DNA of 13,175 nt from Sphingomonas bacterium. Lineage in GTDB: Bacteria; Pseudomonadota; Alphaproteobacteria; Sphingomonadales; Sphingomonadaceae. Of the stretch, positions 1 to 8,315 are shown piece by piece. A model generated the notes under the pieces. The model saw nothing but the letters and a program-made list of their open reading frames with translations, was not told the origin of the DNA and searched no databases. The stretch's first letter is position 1; the number at the start of each line of letters is the position of its first letter. The stretch covers positions 1 through 13,175 of the forward strand of contig JAJAYY010000130.1 of the NCBI GenBank assembly GCA_026785965.1. Direction: 5' to 3'. Both the position numbers and the translations under genes were made by a program.

Positions 1-2500
<2,500 letters not shown>

Positions 2501-2558
2501 CCGACCCTTATCGGCTTTGGCGCGGGCCGCCACGCTTGGCAGGCCCGAAAGTGGCGGC

Positions 2559-2587
2559 CTTATAGGCGGGACATTGCAGTCCCTCAA
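2559..2587 (-). promoter_or_regulatory. Predicted sigma70-type promoter of ctaC-ctaD
   Basis: Read on the minus strand, TTGAGG (2587-2582) is followed after exactly 17 bases by TATAAG (2564-2559), close to the -35/-10 consensus. Initiation would fall near 2550, giving a leader of about 50 bases before the ctaC start at 2500. The spacer contains the inverted repeat GGGAC-6-GTCCC (2568-2583), which could be an operator or chance. This is prediction from sequence only. Confidence 0.5.
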
Positions 2588-2607
2588 GCGCTGCTTGCAT
2601 GCCTTTT

Positions 2608-2630
2608 TGAAGCGGTTGCGGGACGCTTCA
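2608..2630. repeat. Inverted repeat TGAAGCG-9-CGCTTCA in the ctaC/pyrE intergenic strip
   Basis: Perfect 7-base arms at 2608-2614 and 2624-2630 flank a 9-base centre. The element lies upstream of the predicted ctaC promoter and 42 bases before the pyrE start. A weak rightward promoter candidate overlaps it: TTGCGG (2616-2621), 17 bases, TATCTC (2639-2644). It could be a regulator site or a leader hairpin; no specific regulator is recognised. Confidence 0.35.
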
Positions 2631-2671
2631 GCCACGCCTATCTCGGCCAGCGCAAGACGGGAGGCACCGAC

Positions 2672-3280
2672 GTGACCGACGACGAGATTTTGGCGGAATT
2701 CCGGGCGGCGGACGCGCTGCTCGAAGGACATTTCATCCTCTCGTCGGGGCTCAGGAGCCCGCGCTACCTGCAATGCGCGCGGGTATTGATGGACCCCGCC
2801 CGCGCCGAACGCCTTGCTGTAGCCCTCGCCGCCAAGCTGCCGACCGCGCTGCGCGAGACCATCGACGTCGTAATCTCACCGGCGATGGGCGGGGTGATCA
2901 TCGGCCATGAAATGGGCCGCGCTTTGGGCAAGCGCGCGATGTTCGTCGAGCGACCGCAAGGCGAGTTCGGGCTGCGCCGCGGGTTCACGCTCGATCCGGG
3001 CGAACGCGTGCTGATGGTCGAGGACGTCGTCACCACCGGTCTGTCGTCGCGCGAAGCGATCGCCGCGATCGAGGAAGCTGGCGGCAAGGTCGTCGCCGCC
3101 GCCAGCCTGGTCGATCGCTCGGGCGGAAGCGTCGAGCTCGGGGTGCCGTTCGTGCCGCTGATCCGGATCGACGTGCCGACTTATTCGGCCGAAGATTTGC
3201 CGAGTGAATTGGCGGCGATCCCGGCGATCAAGCCCGGAAGCCGCGCCGCACCTGTCCCGAGCGAAGCCGAGGGGGCATGA
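2672..3280 (+). CDS. pyrE: Orotate phosphoribosyltransferase
   Basis: PyrE transfers the phosphoribosyl group of PRPP to orotate, making OMP in de novo pyrimidine synthesis in the cytoplasm. The start is GTG at 2672, seven bases after a strong GGGAGG (2659-2664). The product has 202 residues. The PRPP-binding loop [11 protein letters not shown] is at 113-123, preceded by the substrate-site segment [18 protein letters not shown] (69-86) and FVERP (91-95). The conserved body appears to end at KPGSRAA (187-193). The last nine residues, PVPSEAEGA, are encoded by a repeat-like segment (3251-3275). The stop overlaps the pdxJ start by four bases (ATGA), so it heads the pyrE-pdxJ-acpS-lepB operon. 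Family assignment is secure; the start is well supported by its ribosome-binding site. Confidence 0.96.
   Translation: MTDDEILAEFRAADALLEGHFILSSGLRSPRYLQCARVLMDPARAERLAVALAAKLPTALRETIDVVISPAMGGVIIGHEMGRALGKRAMFVERPQGEFGLRRGFTLDPGERVLMVEDVVTTGLSSREAIAAIEEAGGKVVAAASLVDRSGGSVELGVPFVPLIRIDVPTYSAEDLPSELAAIPAIKPGSRAAPVPSEAEGA
3251..3275. repeat. REP-like sphingomonad repeat at the end of pyrE
   Basis: The segment opens CCTGTCCCGAGCGAAGCC and ends in a G run. From memory it closely resembles a short dispersed repeat common in sphingomonad genomes, usually seen as CCTGTCCTGAGCGAAGTCGA followed by AGGG. It supplies the last nine codons of pyrE and the purine-rich GAGGGGG before the pdxJ ATG. I see only this one copy in the window, so the family assignment rests on recollection, not on copies visible here. 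Confidence 0.5.
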
Positions 3281-4005
3281 TCAGGCCGCTGCGCCTGGGG
3301 GTCAACATCGACCATGTCGCGACGATCCGCAACGCGCGCGGCGGGGCCCACCCCGATCCGGTGCGCGCCGCGATCGCCGCCGCCGCAGCCGGGGCCGACG
3401 GGATCACCGCCCATCTGCGTGAGGATCGACGTCACATCACCGACGGCGACATCGACCGGCTGATGGCCGAGATCGACTTGCCGCTCAATCTCGAGATGGC
3501 GGCGACCGAGGAGATGCTCGCCATTGCGCTCGCCCACCGTCCCCACGCGGCGTGCATCGTCCCCGAAAAGCGCGAGGAACGCACGACCGAGGGCGGGCTT
3601 GATGCTGCGGGGCAGTTCGACGTGCTGGCCCCGTTCGTCGCGCGCTTGTCCGACGCCGGTATCCGCGTCAGCCTGTTCATCGAACCCAGCGCCGCCCAGG
3701 TGGATGCCGCCTTGCGCCTCGGCGCGCCAGTGATCGAGTTTCACACCGGGCGCTTTGCCCATCTTGCGGGTGAGGAGCAGGTGGTCGAACTCAAGCGCAT
3801 CGCCGACATGGCCGCGCTCGCCGCCAAGAACGGCATCGAATCGCACGCCGGGCACGGGCTGACCTTCGACAATGTCACCCCCGTCGCCGCCATCCCCCAG
3901 CTCGCCGAGCTCAACATCGGCCATTTCCTGATCGGCGAGGCAATCTTCACCGGCCTCGAAGCGAGCGTGATGCGGATGCGAGCGCTGATGGACGCGGCGC
4001 GGTGA
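3277..4005 (+). CDS. pdxJ: Pyridoxine 5'-phosphate synthase
   Basis: PdxJ condenses 1-deoxy-D-xylulose 5-phosphate with 3-amino-2-oxopropyl phosphate to form pyridoxine 5'-phosphate. This is the last ring-forming step of the DXP-dependent vitamin B6 route. The 242-residue length matches the family (E. coli 243). It is a TIM-barrel enzyme starting with [17 protein letters not shown] (7-23). Expected catalytic residues are visible: His46 (GITAHLRED), Glu73 (LNLEMAAT) and His193 ([10 protein letters not shown]). [16 protein letters not shown] (94-109) and the phosphate-binding [14 protein letters not shown] (211-224) are family hallmarks. The ATG at 3277 overlaps the pyrE stop, and its ribosome-binding site GAGGGGG lies in the repeat-like end of pyrE. 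The stop overlaps the acpS start (GTGA). Very secure. Confidence 0.97.
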   Translation: MIRPLRLGVNIDHVATIRNARGGAHPDPVRAAIAAAAAGADGITAHLREDRRHITDGDIDRLMAEIDLPLNLEMAATEEMLAIALAHRPHAACIVPEKREERTTEGGLDAAGQFDVLAPFVARLSDAGIRVSLFIEPSAAQVDAALRLGAPVIEFHTGRFAHLAGEEQVVELKRIADMAALAAKNGIESHAGHGLTFDNVTPVAAIPQLAELNIGHFLIGEAIFTGLEASVMRMRALMDAAR

Positions 4006-4412
4006 CTATCGTCGGCATCGGCTCGGACCTGTGCAGTATCGAGCGCATCCAGAAATCGCTCGATCGCTTCGGCGAGCGCTTCCTCAACCGCGTGTTCACC
4101 GAGGTTGAGCGGGCCAAGGCAGCGCGGCGGCCGTTCACCATGGCGGGGACGCTGGCCAAGCGCTTCGCCGCCAAGGAGGCCTTTGCCAAGGCGGTCGGGA
4201 CGGGCTTCAAGCGCGGGGTGTTCATGAAGGACATTGGCGTCGTCAATTTGCCTTCGGGCGCGCCGACGCTTCACCTTAGCGGCGGCGCCAAGGCGCGGCT
4301 TGACGCGCTGGCACCGCCGGGGCACGCCGTCGAGGTTCATTTGACGATGACCGACGACCACCCTTGGGCGCAGGCCTTCGTGATCCTGACGACCCGCAAG
4401 ATGGAGCCCTGA
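4002..4412 (+). CDS. acpS: Holo-[acyl-carrier-protein] synthase
   Basis: AcpS moves the 4'-phosphopantetheine arm of coenzyme A onto a serine of acyl carrier protein, activating it for fatty acid and lipid synthesis. The 136-residue product begins [16 protein letters not shown], with Mg2+ ligand Asp9. The second ligand, Glu59, is in the signature [12 protein letters not shown] (53-64). WAQAFVIL near the C-terminus is the usual closing strand. The start is GTG at 4002, overlapping the pdxJ stop by four bases, so its translation is probably coupled to pdxJ. The stop directly abuts the lepB start. The pdxJ-acpS pair is a widespread bacterial arrangement. Confidence 0.96.
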   Translation: MTIVGIGSDLCSIERIQKSLDRFGERFLNRVFTEVERAKAARRPFTMAGTLAKRFAAKEAFAKAVGTGFKRGVFMKDIGVVNLPSGAPTLHLSGGAKARLDALAPPGHAVEVHLTMTDDHPWAQAFVILTTRKMEP

Positions 4413-5354
4413 TTGAGCGATCCAGTCGATGTCGCCGCGCCAGACGCCGCGGAGGCCAGCGTGCCCGACACCGCCCAACCGAACCGGGGGTCGTTGCTGT
4501 GGCGCGAAGTGAAGGGTCTCGCGCTCGTGCTGATCGCGGTGCTCGGCTTCCACAGCTTCATCGCCAAGCCATTCTACATCCCATCCGAATCAATGATGCC
4601 GATCCTGCTCAAAGGCGATCGGCTGGTGGTCAGCAAATTTCCGTTCGGCTGGTCGTTCGTGTCGCCGACCATCCCCAATCCGGCGGCGATCGTGCGCAGC
4701 CTGACCACCGGCCAGGCCGAGCCGTGGGGGATCACCTTGCCGTTCATGGCCGGCCGCGTTTTGGGCAAGCAGCCCGCGCGGGGCGACATCGTGATCGTCA
4801 CTCCGCCGGGCCAGAATGAGGATTATATCAAGCGCGTGATCGGACTTCCGGGCGATACGATCGAGGTTCGCGGCGGGCGGCTGGTGCTCAACGGACAGCC
4901 GGTGCGCTACGAAATCCGCCCCCCGGCGATGATCCCGGTCGATGGCAATGCGCCGTGCGGGATGATGGAGTTCAGCGGATTCCAGGTTCAGGCCGCCGAC
5001 GGTAAGTCCTATTGCCGGCTGCCCGTAGTGCGCGAAACGCTTCCGGGCGGAGTCAGCTATGACACGATCGAGCTCGGGCGCTCGCCGGGTGACGATTTCG
5101 GGCCAGTGCGGGTTCCCGCGCGGCACCTGTTCCTGATGGGCGACAATCGTGATCGCTCGGCCGACAGCCGCTTCGCTTTGGGCGCGCCCGACAATGGGCT
5201 CGGCGGCCCGGTGCCGTGGGAAAATATCGGCGGCCGCGCCGAGTTCATCACCTTCAGCCTCGACGGCACCACCCAGATCGGTCAGCCATCGACCTGGTTG
5301 GCGGCGTTCCGGAGCGGGCGCGCCGGATCCTCGTTGCGGACGCAGCGGCAGTGA
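4413..5354 (+). CDS. lepB: Signal peptidase I
   Basis: LepB is the inner-membrane serine/lysine protease that removes signal peptides from exported proteins on the periplasmic side. The product has 313 residues. One N-terminal membrane helix (about 34-50) is followed by box B IPSESMMPIL with nucleophile Ser60, then GDIVIVTPPG (124-133), and box D YIKRVIGLPGD with general base Lys140. Box E MGDNRDRSADSR is at 242-253. An insert holds two cysteines (182 and 201) that might form a disulfide, as a pair does in E. coli LepB; that is inference. Translation appears to begin at TTG 4413, immediately after the acpS stop, with GGAG six bases upstream. The next gene overlaps the lepB stop by four bases. 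Confidence 0.96.
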   Translation: MSDPVDVAAPDAAEASVPDTAQPNRGSLLWREVKGLALVLIAVLGFHSFIAKPFYIPSESMMPILLKGDRLVVSKFPFGWSFVSPTIPNPAAIVRSLTTGQAEPWGITLPFMAGRVLGKQPARGDIVIVTPPGQNEDYIKRVIGLPGDTIEVRGGRLVLNGQPVRYEIRPPAMIPVDGNAPCGMMEFSGFQVQAADGKSYCRLPVVRETLPGGVSYDTIELGRSPGDDFGPVRVPARHLFLMGDNRDRSADSRFALGAPDNGLGGPVPWENIGGRAEFITFSLDGTTQIGQPSTWLAAFRSGRAGSSLRTQRQ

Positions 5355-6433
5355 CTCGGACGCCCGCCGACGCGCCCCGCGCGGCCCACGTCGAACAACC
5401 TGGCCCAGCCGATATTCACGACACGACGGTGCTGCGCGAGATGCGCCGCGCCGCGGTGTGGCTCGGCATGACACTGGCAATTGTCGGGGTGATCGTGCTC
5501 GCCCAGCCGATCATGCTGATCATCGGCGGTATGGTGTTTGCAGTGATCCTCGACGGCGGCACGCGCCTGCTCGGTCGGGTATTGCCGATCGGCAGATCGT
5601 GGCGGCTCGCGATCGTCACGCTGGTCGGCTTCGGCTTCATCGGCTGGACCTTTTATTATGCCGGCACCACGTTCGCCGCGCAGGCCGAGGCGCTCAAACT
5701 GGTGATCTCCGCGCAAGCCGACCGGTTGATGAATTATATCGGTCAGTGGGGGCTGGTCCCGCAGCGCGACCTGTCGAGCATGGGCACCCAATTGGTTGGC
5801 GGGGTCGGACGGCTGACCAGCGCGGTGAGCACCGCGATCGGTGCGCTGACCTCGTTGCTGATGGTGCTGGTGATCGGCATCTTCATCGCCATCGAACCGC
5901 GGCTTTACGACCGCGGTGTGGCGTGGATGCTCCCGGTCAATCATCGCGACGGCTTCTATGACCTGTCGAACAAGGTTGGATTCACGCTGCGCCGATTGAT
6001 GGCGGGGCGGATAGTGGGAATGTTTGTCGAAGGGATCGGCACCTGGCTGATGCTGATGGCCGGGGGCGTGCCGATGGCGGCCTTGCTCGGTCTGCTGACG
6101 GGGATTTTGGCGTTCATCCCCAACATCGGTGCGATTGTATCGGGCATCTTGATGGTCGCGGTCGGTTTCTCGGCCGGCACCGACCAGGGTTTATGGGCGA
6201 TCGTCACCTATTTCGTCGTCCAGAACGTCGATGGCTATCTGATCGTGCCCTACATCGCTCGGCGCACGGTCGACCTCGCTCCAGCGCTGGTGCTCGCCGC
6301 GCAATTGCTGTTCGGGGTGTTGTTCGGGATCATGGGCCTGCTGCTCGCCGACCCGATCGTCGCGACGATCAAGGTCAGCCTGCAGGAATGGTCGAAACGC
6401 CGCGCCGAGGCGGCCGATACTGCGGCGAGCTAA
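5351..6433 (+). CDS. AI-2E/PerM-family membrane transporter
   Basis: This is a multi-spanning inner-membrane protein of the AI-2E transporter (PerM/YdiK/TqsA) family. Family members are proposed exporters of small molecules or ions, and the substrate here cannot be told. The GTG at 5351 forms a GTGA overlap with the lepB stop, fitting the coupling pattern of the whole operon; the product is 360 residues. A ~30-residue polar N-terminus precedes two helix-rich segments (about 35-66 and 85-104). A soluble amphipathic stretch (about 105-160) follows, then a helix at 162-182 and the conserved C-terminal block. That block includes AFIPNIGAIVSG (254-265), QNVDGYLIVPYIARRTVDL (291-309) and GIMGLLLADP (326-335), typical of the family. 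It converges on the FKBP gene with only three bases between stops. Family call is secure; function is open. Confidence 0.9.
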   Translation: MTRTPADAPRAAHVEQPGPADIHDTTVLREMRRAAVWLGMTLAIVGVIVLAQPIMLIIGGMVFAVILDGGTRLLGRVLPIGRSWRLAIVTLVGFGFIGWTFYYAGTTFAAQAEALKLVISAQADRLMNYIGQWGLVPQRDLSSMGTQLVGGVGRLTSAVSTAIGALTSLLMVLVIGIFIAIEPRLYDRGVAWMLPVNHRDGFYDLSNKVGFTLRRLMAGRIVGMFVEGIGTWLMLMAGGVPMAALLGLLTGILAFIPNIGAIVSGILMVAVGFSAGTDQGLWAIVTYFVVQNVDGYLIVPYIARRTVDLAPALVLAAQLLFGVLFGIMGLLLADPIVATIKVSLQEWSKRRAEAADTAAS

Positions 6434-6436
6434 GCC

Positions 6437-6937
6437 TTACTGACCTGGCGCTCCGCCGCCAGCCATCAGCGCGGCATTGGGGACAACCTGGACGATGTGG
6501 ATGTCGAACAGCACGTCGCTGTTGGAAGGGATCTTGCCGTCTGGCGTGCCGCTTTCGCCATAAGCGAGGCGCGACGGGATGCGGACCGAATAGCGGCCGC
6601 CCCGGCTCATTTTCTGCAACGCTTCGGAAAAGCCCGGGATGACCTGCGACGGAAGGATCGGGGCCGGGCCGCGGCCTTCGGTCGAATCGAACACCGTGCC
6701 ATCAGGCAGGCGTCCTTCATATTCGATCATCGCGCCGTCGACCAACTTGATCGGGTCGCCCTCGCCAGCTTCGACCGTGCGGAAGACGAGGCCGCTGGCG
6801 GTCGATTCGCCACGCAACGGGCGCGTGCCGAGCTGCGCGAGGAAAAACGCCGCAATCACCAACCCGGCGATCGACAGCCACAGCTTGAGCAATGACCCGC
6901 GAGCGATTGGACGGAGCGGAACCTGAGTAACCGACAT
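6437..6937 (-). CDS. Membrane-anchored FKBP-type peptidyl-prolyl cis-trans isomerase
   Basis: This is a predicted folding helper that isomerises X-Pro peptide bonds, most likely in the periplasm. The chosen ATG at 6937 gives 166 residues, with only a weak GGGG-type ribosome-binding site. An in-frame TTG at 6967 is less likely. After a short basic segment comes one hydrophobic helix (about 18-36), either an uncleaved anchor or a signal peptide. The FKBP domain spans about 66-152, with YEGRLPDGTVFDST (73-86), VIPGFSEALQKMSRGG (99-114), IPSRLAYGESG (120-130) and the last strand DVLFDIHIVQV (141-151). The tail ends in a Gly/Ala/Pro segment. It follows rpsU on the same strand after 70 bases, with a possible rpsU terminator between them. 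Confidence 0.92.
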   Translation of the reverse strand: MSVTQVPLRPIARGSLLKLWLSIAGLVIAAFFLAQLGTRPLRGESTASGLVFRTVEAGEGDPIKLVDGAMIEYEGRLPDGTVFDSTEGRGPAPILPSQVIPGFSEALQKMSRGGRYSVRIPSRLAYGESGTPDGKIPSNSDVLFDIHIVQVVPNAALMAGGGAPGQ

Positions 6938-6979
6938 GCGCAAACCCCGCAGGCGAGCAAAAATCAAATCGGAACGAAA

Positions 6980-6997
6980 GCGCGCAACTTAGCGCGC
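6980..6997 (-). terminator. Possible intrinsic terminator after rpsU
   Basis: On the minus strand, GCGCGC-TAAGTT-GCGCGC can fold into a 6-bp all-GC stem, followed by TTTCGTT. The U tract is short, so termination may be partial and allow some readthrough into the FKBP gene. The upstream arm lies in the second, downstream copy of the 19-bp duplication. Confidence 0.4.
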
Positions 6998-7026
6998 AGT
7001 GCCCTCGTTAGCGCGCAGTGCCCTCG
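6989..7026. repeat. Perfect 19-bp tandem duplication spanning the rpsU stop
   Basis: The 19-base unit TTAGCGCGCAGTGCCCTCG (plus strand) occurs twice head to tail, at 6989-7007 and 7008-7026, with no mismatch. The copy at 7008-7026 encodes the last residues of S21 (EGTAR) and its TAA stop. The other copy lies directly downstream and is untranslated. Because 19 is not a multiple of three, the extra copy is out of frame with the gene. Confidence 0.97.
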
Positions 7027-7217
7027 CGCTCCATCCGCTTGCGCTCAAGCTTGCGAGCGCGGCGAATCGCGGCGGCACGCTCACGGGCGCGCTTTTCCGA
7101 CGGCTTCTCGTAATGACGACGCAGCTTCATCTCGCGATAGACACCCTCGCGCTGCAGCTTCTTCTTGAGCGCGCGCAGCGCCTGATCGACATTATTGTCG
7201 CGAACGATGATCTGCAT
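7008..7217 (-). CDS. rpsU: 30S ribosomal protein S21
   Basis: S21 is a small basic protein of the 30S subunit platform, near the anti-Shine-Dalgarno end of 16S rRNA, and helps base-pair mRNA during initiation. The ATG at 7217 gives 69 residues, the usual family size (about 65-75). [20 protein letters not shown] is the classic N-terminus. The middle ([20 protein letters not shown]) and the Arg/Lys-rich helix [19 protein letters not shown] also fit alphaproteobacterial S21. A GGGAG lies 14 bases upstream of the ATG, slightly far for a ribosome-binding site. The frame remains open upstream to 7370, but nothing there resembles S21. The 3' end carries the 19-bp duplication, so the stop has an untranslated echo after it. 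Confidence 0.96.
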   Translation of the reverse strand: MQIIVRDNNVDQALRALKKKLQREGVYREMKLRRHYEKPSEKRARERAAAIRRARKLERKRMEREGTAR

Positions 7218-7536
7218 AAAAAGTCGTCGAACTCCCTTCAAATCGTGCCCGCAAACGGCAGGCCATCCGGCAGCGCGCCGGCACCCGCCGACAACCACTC
7301 TGCCATGCAAAGAAATTGGTTCGCCGCAGACGCAAGCCAGCGACGGAAGGCGGCCCCTTAGCAGCGGCATCCCCGCTTTTCAAGACGTTGCACGCCGCCC
7401 GCGCATGCAGTGGCTATGTTCCCTTACTTACGACGAACCGTGGCCGCGATGCGGCAGGATCGAGCGAAAGGCGCTTCAGGTTATCGGCGATTAACCTTTG
7501 ATGGGGTATAAAGGTCGCTTGATCCGGAGGGGCTAT
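7218..7536. other. Divergent intergenic region between rpsU and the Tat-type YkuD gene
   Basis: This 319-base stretch must hold the promoters of both divergent genes. No open frame here resembles a protein, and I see no RNA gene. Rightward, TATAAA (7507-7512) is -10-like and lies 30 bases before the ATG at 7537, but no recognisable -35 sits 16-18 bases upstream of it. A strong GGAGG (7526-7530) serves the rightward gene. Leftward, I could not identify a convincing rpsU promoter. Confidence 0.6.
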
Positions 7537-8220
7537 ATGTCGTTGAATCGTCGGGAAATGTTGCGGCTTGGTGCCGCAGGCGCGGGGGGTTTGCTCCTGT
7601 CGTCGGCGGCCTTGTCGAACCCGCTTCCGGTGTCGAGTTTTGCGCGCCCACCGGCGCCGCTCGACCCGCTGGCGCCGGTCAATGCCGTTCCCCGCGTCCC
7701 GACTGGCCTTAACCCTGCCCTGTTCGCGCGGGCCAAAGCAGCGCTCGATTCGCATGGCCGTTACATCCGCCACCGCGACGTCATCGGGATCGTCGATTTC
7801 TCGAGCGGCAGCGGCGTTCCGCGCTTTCACCTGGTCGATCTGATGAGTGGCCAAGTCGAAAGTCATGCGGTCGCCCACGGTCGCGGTTCGGATCCCGGGC
7901 ATTCGGGCTATCTCGATCATTTTTCGAACCAGCCGGGCTCGGCCGCGAGCTCGAACGGGACCTATATTACCGCCGACACATATCAGGGCAAATACGGCAC
8001 CTCGATGAAGGTGTGCGGGCTCGACTGGTCGAACAACAATGCCGAATCGCGCGCAATCGTGATTCACAATGCGTGGTATGCCGAGCCTGAGATGATCGCG
8101 CAGCATGGCAAGCTGGGTCGGTCGGAAGGTTGCTTCGCGTTCAGCCGCGCCAGCCAGTGGCGCGTAATGAGTCGGCTCAACAACGGCCGCATGATCTACG
8201 CCGACAAGCTCTCTGCATAG
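7537..8220 (+). CDS. Exported YkuD_2-type (murein L,D-transpeptidase catalytic domain) protein
   Basis: This predicted periplasmic protein is of the murein L,D-transpeptidase catalytic-domain family (YkuD_2). It may form or modify peptidoglycan cross-links, but activity is not shown for most members. ATG at 7537 is preferred because GGAGG lies six bases upstream; the frame is open from 7498. The product has 227 residues. The N-terminus SLNRREMLRLGAAGAGG carries Arg5-Arg6 before a Gly/Ala/Leu segment, resembling a twin-arginine (Tat) signal, with cleavage likely near residue 27. A Pro-rich linker (about 30-57) leads to the domain (about 60-225). His177 in IVIHNAW and Cys199 in SEGCF fit the catalytic pair; the family motif is S-x-G-C. 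The gene is monocistronic as far as visible, ending at the terminator shared with the convergent L,D-transpeptidase. Confidence 0.88.
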   Translation: MSLNRREMLRLGAAGAGGLLLSSAALSNPLPVSSFARPPAPLDPLAPVNAVPRVPTGLNPALFARAKAALDSHGRYIRHRDVIGIVDFSSGSGVPRFHLVDLMSGQVESHAVAHGRGSDPGHSGYLDHFSNQPGSAASSNGTYITADTYQGKYGTSMKVCGLDWSNNNAESRAIVIHNAWYAEPEMIAQHGKLGRSEGCFAFSRASQWRVMSRLNNGRMIYADKLSA

Positions 8221-8277
8221 ACTATCCTGGGGATGGTTGAGCAGTGTGCTCGCCTGAACCAAGCAAACCCTGAAAAA

Positions 8278-8303
8278 GGGCGGTTCCCGAAGAGGAGCCG
8301 CCC
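8278..8303. terminator. Bidirectional intrinsic terminator between two YkuD-superfamily genes
   Basis: GGGCGGTTCC (8278-8287) pairs with GGAGCCGCCC (8294-8303) in a 10-bp stem with one T-G wobble, around the loop CGAAGA. On the minus strand the stem is followed by TTTTTCA, a good U tract for the leftward gene ending at 8316. On the plus strand TGTTTGC follows, a weaker one for the gene ending at 8220. Confidence 0.8.
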
Positions 8304-8315
8304 TGTTTGCGTGGC

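Noticed and set aside
2616..2644. Rightward pyrE promoter TTGCGG-17-TATCTC
   Set aside because: Spacing is right but the -10 matches consensus poorly; mentioned with the inverted repeat and not listed as a promoter.
3181..3924. Leftward 247-codon open frame
   Set aside because: Antisense to pdxJ and the end of pyrE, both secure; no recognisable motif.
4590..5480. Leftward 296-codon open frame
   Set aside because: Antisense to lepB, whose catalytic boxes are all in place; composition typical of a shadow frame.
6445..6462. Hairpin CTGGCG-6-CGCCAG as a terminator for the AI-2E gene
   Set aside because: No T tract follows and it lies inside the FKBP coding sequence (Gly/Ala/Pro codons), so it may be chance.
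8239..8251. Small hairpin GAGCA-GTG-TGCTC after the Tat-type YkuD gene
   Set aside because: Short stem without a T tract; the stronger hairpin at 8278-8303 explains termination.
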